A stretch of 64,000 bases of DNA, from NCBI GenBank assembly GCA_917880885.1, contig OU862909.1, positions 32,424,405 to 32,488,404 of the forward strand, given 5' to 3'. This document shows, in pieces, positions 63,048 to 64,000 of the stretch. The translations under genes were made by a program, and so were the position numbers. Each line of letters opens with the position of its first letter. The stretch's first letter is position 1. The notes under the pieces were generated by a model. That model was not told the origin of the DNA. It saw only the letters and a list, made by a program, of their open reading frames with translations, and searched no databases. The stretch comes from Limnephilus marmoratus (taxonomy: Eukaryota; Arthropoda; Insecta; Trichoptera; Limnephilidae).

Positions 63048-63308
63048 CCTAGCGATACCGTATTTTTTGTGAGATCGTTATTGGATAACGGACATAATCT
63101 CCTGTCAGATTTGTGTGATTTTTAAGTCATATATTTTAGTTTAGATCGATTTAAACATGAATTCCTGCAAGTAAGCATGATTATTTTCTCATTTAATGTA
63201 CGTTGTACATAAAAAACGCAAATAACAGCCATAAAAATCACACAAATTTGACAGGAGATTACGTCCGTTATCCAATAACGATCTCACAAAAAATAAGGAA
63301 TCGCTAGG
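63048..63308. mobile_element. Harbinger-type MITE, 261 bp, block 2
   Basis: Twin of 44646-44906 with the same CAG duplication (63045-63047 and 63309-63311), so it predates the block duplication. Confidence 0.78.
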
Positions 63309-63412
63309 CAGTCTCTTAAAATGACCAATCTAAATGGTCAAAATAATCAACAATATTTGATTTTTCCATTTTTTTTTAAATTTATCTGCCTATAACGTAT
63401 CTTTAAAATACT

Positions 63413-63670
63413 TTGGACACGTTGATCGCCAAACTGAGGACTCCAACTTGGAGAAACTCATAGTCACTGACAAAGTAGAAGGCAGAGGAAGGTCACCGCA
63501 GCGCTGAAGTGACCAAGTATCACTGGCGTCTCTGGTACGTCGATGTCCTTCGCTCTCCACATAGCGCAGGACTGCGGGGACCGGAAGAAAGAGCCTTATC
63601 CACCATGGAAATTGGAGTAGAGCACACGATCCTCAGCAAATGAAGAATCTCCACGGGATATAATCAATAT
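63413..63670 (+). pseudogene. LINE polyprotein C-terminal fragment, block 2
   Basis: Same YFGHVDRQTEDSNLEKLI frame and the same stop as at 45001; one extra A near 63639. Confidence 0.68.
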
Positions 63671-63857
63671 TGCGTCGGTACAGCCAGTCGATATCAGTGC
63701 AGCTTCGTATCGTAGTATCTTGAAACATAAATATTATTTAAATTCAGTAATTACACAACGAAGTTTGATTTTCAAATAAAATTCTTTATAACAAAATCAG
63801 ATATATAATGACTTCGCTTATAATGATTGACATGATTCCTTACACAGTTGATTTTAA

Positions 63858-64000
63858 AGCTGGGTCCACACATGTTCTTTTGTCCGTTCCGTTCCTCCGT
63901 TCCGTATCAGCGTCGCGATCAAGAACGCTAGTTTGGACGCCCGTTCGGAACGGTACGGTGTTACGGAGGTACGATACGGGTAGAGGTACGCCCCGATCCA
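63858..64000. mobile_element. Harbinger-type MITE, block 2, cut by the window edge
   Basis: AGCTGGGTCCACACATGTTC after TAA at 63855-63857; matches the left end of 45455-45831. Confidence 0.72.

Larger units (their letters stand above)
52621..64000. repeat. Duplicated TE-debris block, copy 2 (runs off the window)
   Basis: Matches 37787-45672 (see copy 1). Private features are the gypsy element 54152-59219, a 9-bp loss in the hAT fragment near 61373, and about 80 bp at 62215-62296 that copy 1 lacks. Offset between copies is 14,834 bp at the left edge and 18,322 bp after the insertions. Confidence 0.9.

Noticed and set aside
1..64000. CRISPR array, prokaryotic operon or viral genome
   Set aside because: All regular repeats have no spacers of constant size with cas genes, and the long frames are LTR retrotransposon polyproteins without envelope genes.

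Overview
The window is animal nuclear DNA, almost certainly from an insect. It is strongly AT-rich, has no operon-like gene order and no exon chain I could recognise, and is packed with eukaryotic transposable elements: BEL/Pao, Ty1/copia and Ty3/gypsy LTR retrotransposons, several non-LTR retrotransposons, tRNA-derived SINEs, Harbinger, hAT, piggyBac and pogo remnants, and Helitron-like repeats. Frequent TAGGTACCTA-type motifs and Helitron-like repeats with CTAG ends recall Lepidoptera, but I cannot exclude another insect order. I found no convincing host gene, CRISPR array, rRNA or functional tRNA.

Layout. 1-9 kb: an internally deleted Harbinger element carrying pieces of both its transposase and a MADF-type protein; a SINE next to a 161-bp-arm palindrome of SINE tails; minisatellites; and nested non-LTR fragments, one holding a 197-bp TTAA-flanked MITE that is absent from a sister copy. 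9-29 kb: remnants and MITEs, including a hammerhead-like motif, a 194-bp LINE insertion with a 9-bp target duplication, a long minus-strand non-LTR reverse transcriptase, a 1.46-kb TTAA-flanked element holding 4+4 convergent copies of a ~118-bp repeat, polypyrimidine-rich Helitron-like repeats and a 108-bp tandem array.

29.9-36.7 kb: a complete BEL/Pao element on the minus strand. Its two 404-bp LTRs look identical, with a TTGCG target duplication and a tRNA-Tyr-like primer site; its integrase is frameshifted. 37.8-45.7 kb and 52.6-64.0 kb are two highly similar copies of one block of TE debris (Helitron-like termini, a 16-17-bp AT satellite, SINE, hAT transposase C-terminus, LINE C-terminus, MITEs). 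Copy 1 carries a private 1,521-bp presumed solo LTR. Copy 2 carries a private Ty3/gypsy element (54.15-59.22 kb) with identical LTRs and one amber stop inside reverse transcriptase. Between the blocks (46.67-51.14 kb) lies a Ty1/copia element on the minus strand with an uninterrupted 1,339-codon polyprotein, an ATATC target duplication and a primer site matching the anticodon arm of initiator tRNA-Met.

The three LTR retrotransposons are the only long coding regions. Each encodes capsid/nucleocapsid, protease, reverse transcriptase, RNase H and integrase for its own copying. The most unusual signals are the hairpins with a recurring asymmetric internal loop in the presumed solo LTR, the gypsy insertion without target duplication, the hammerhead-like motif, and the paired block with polymorphic insertions.
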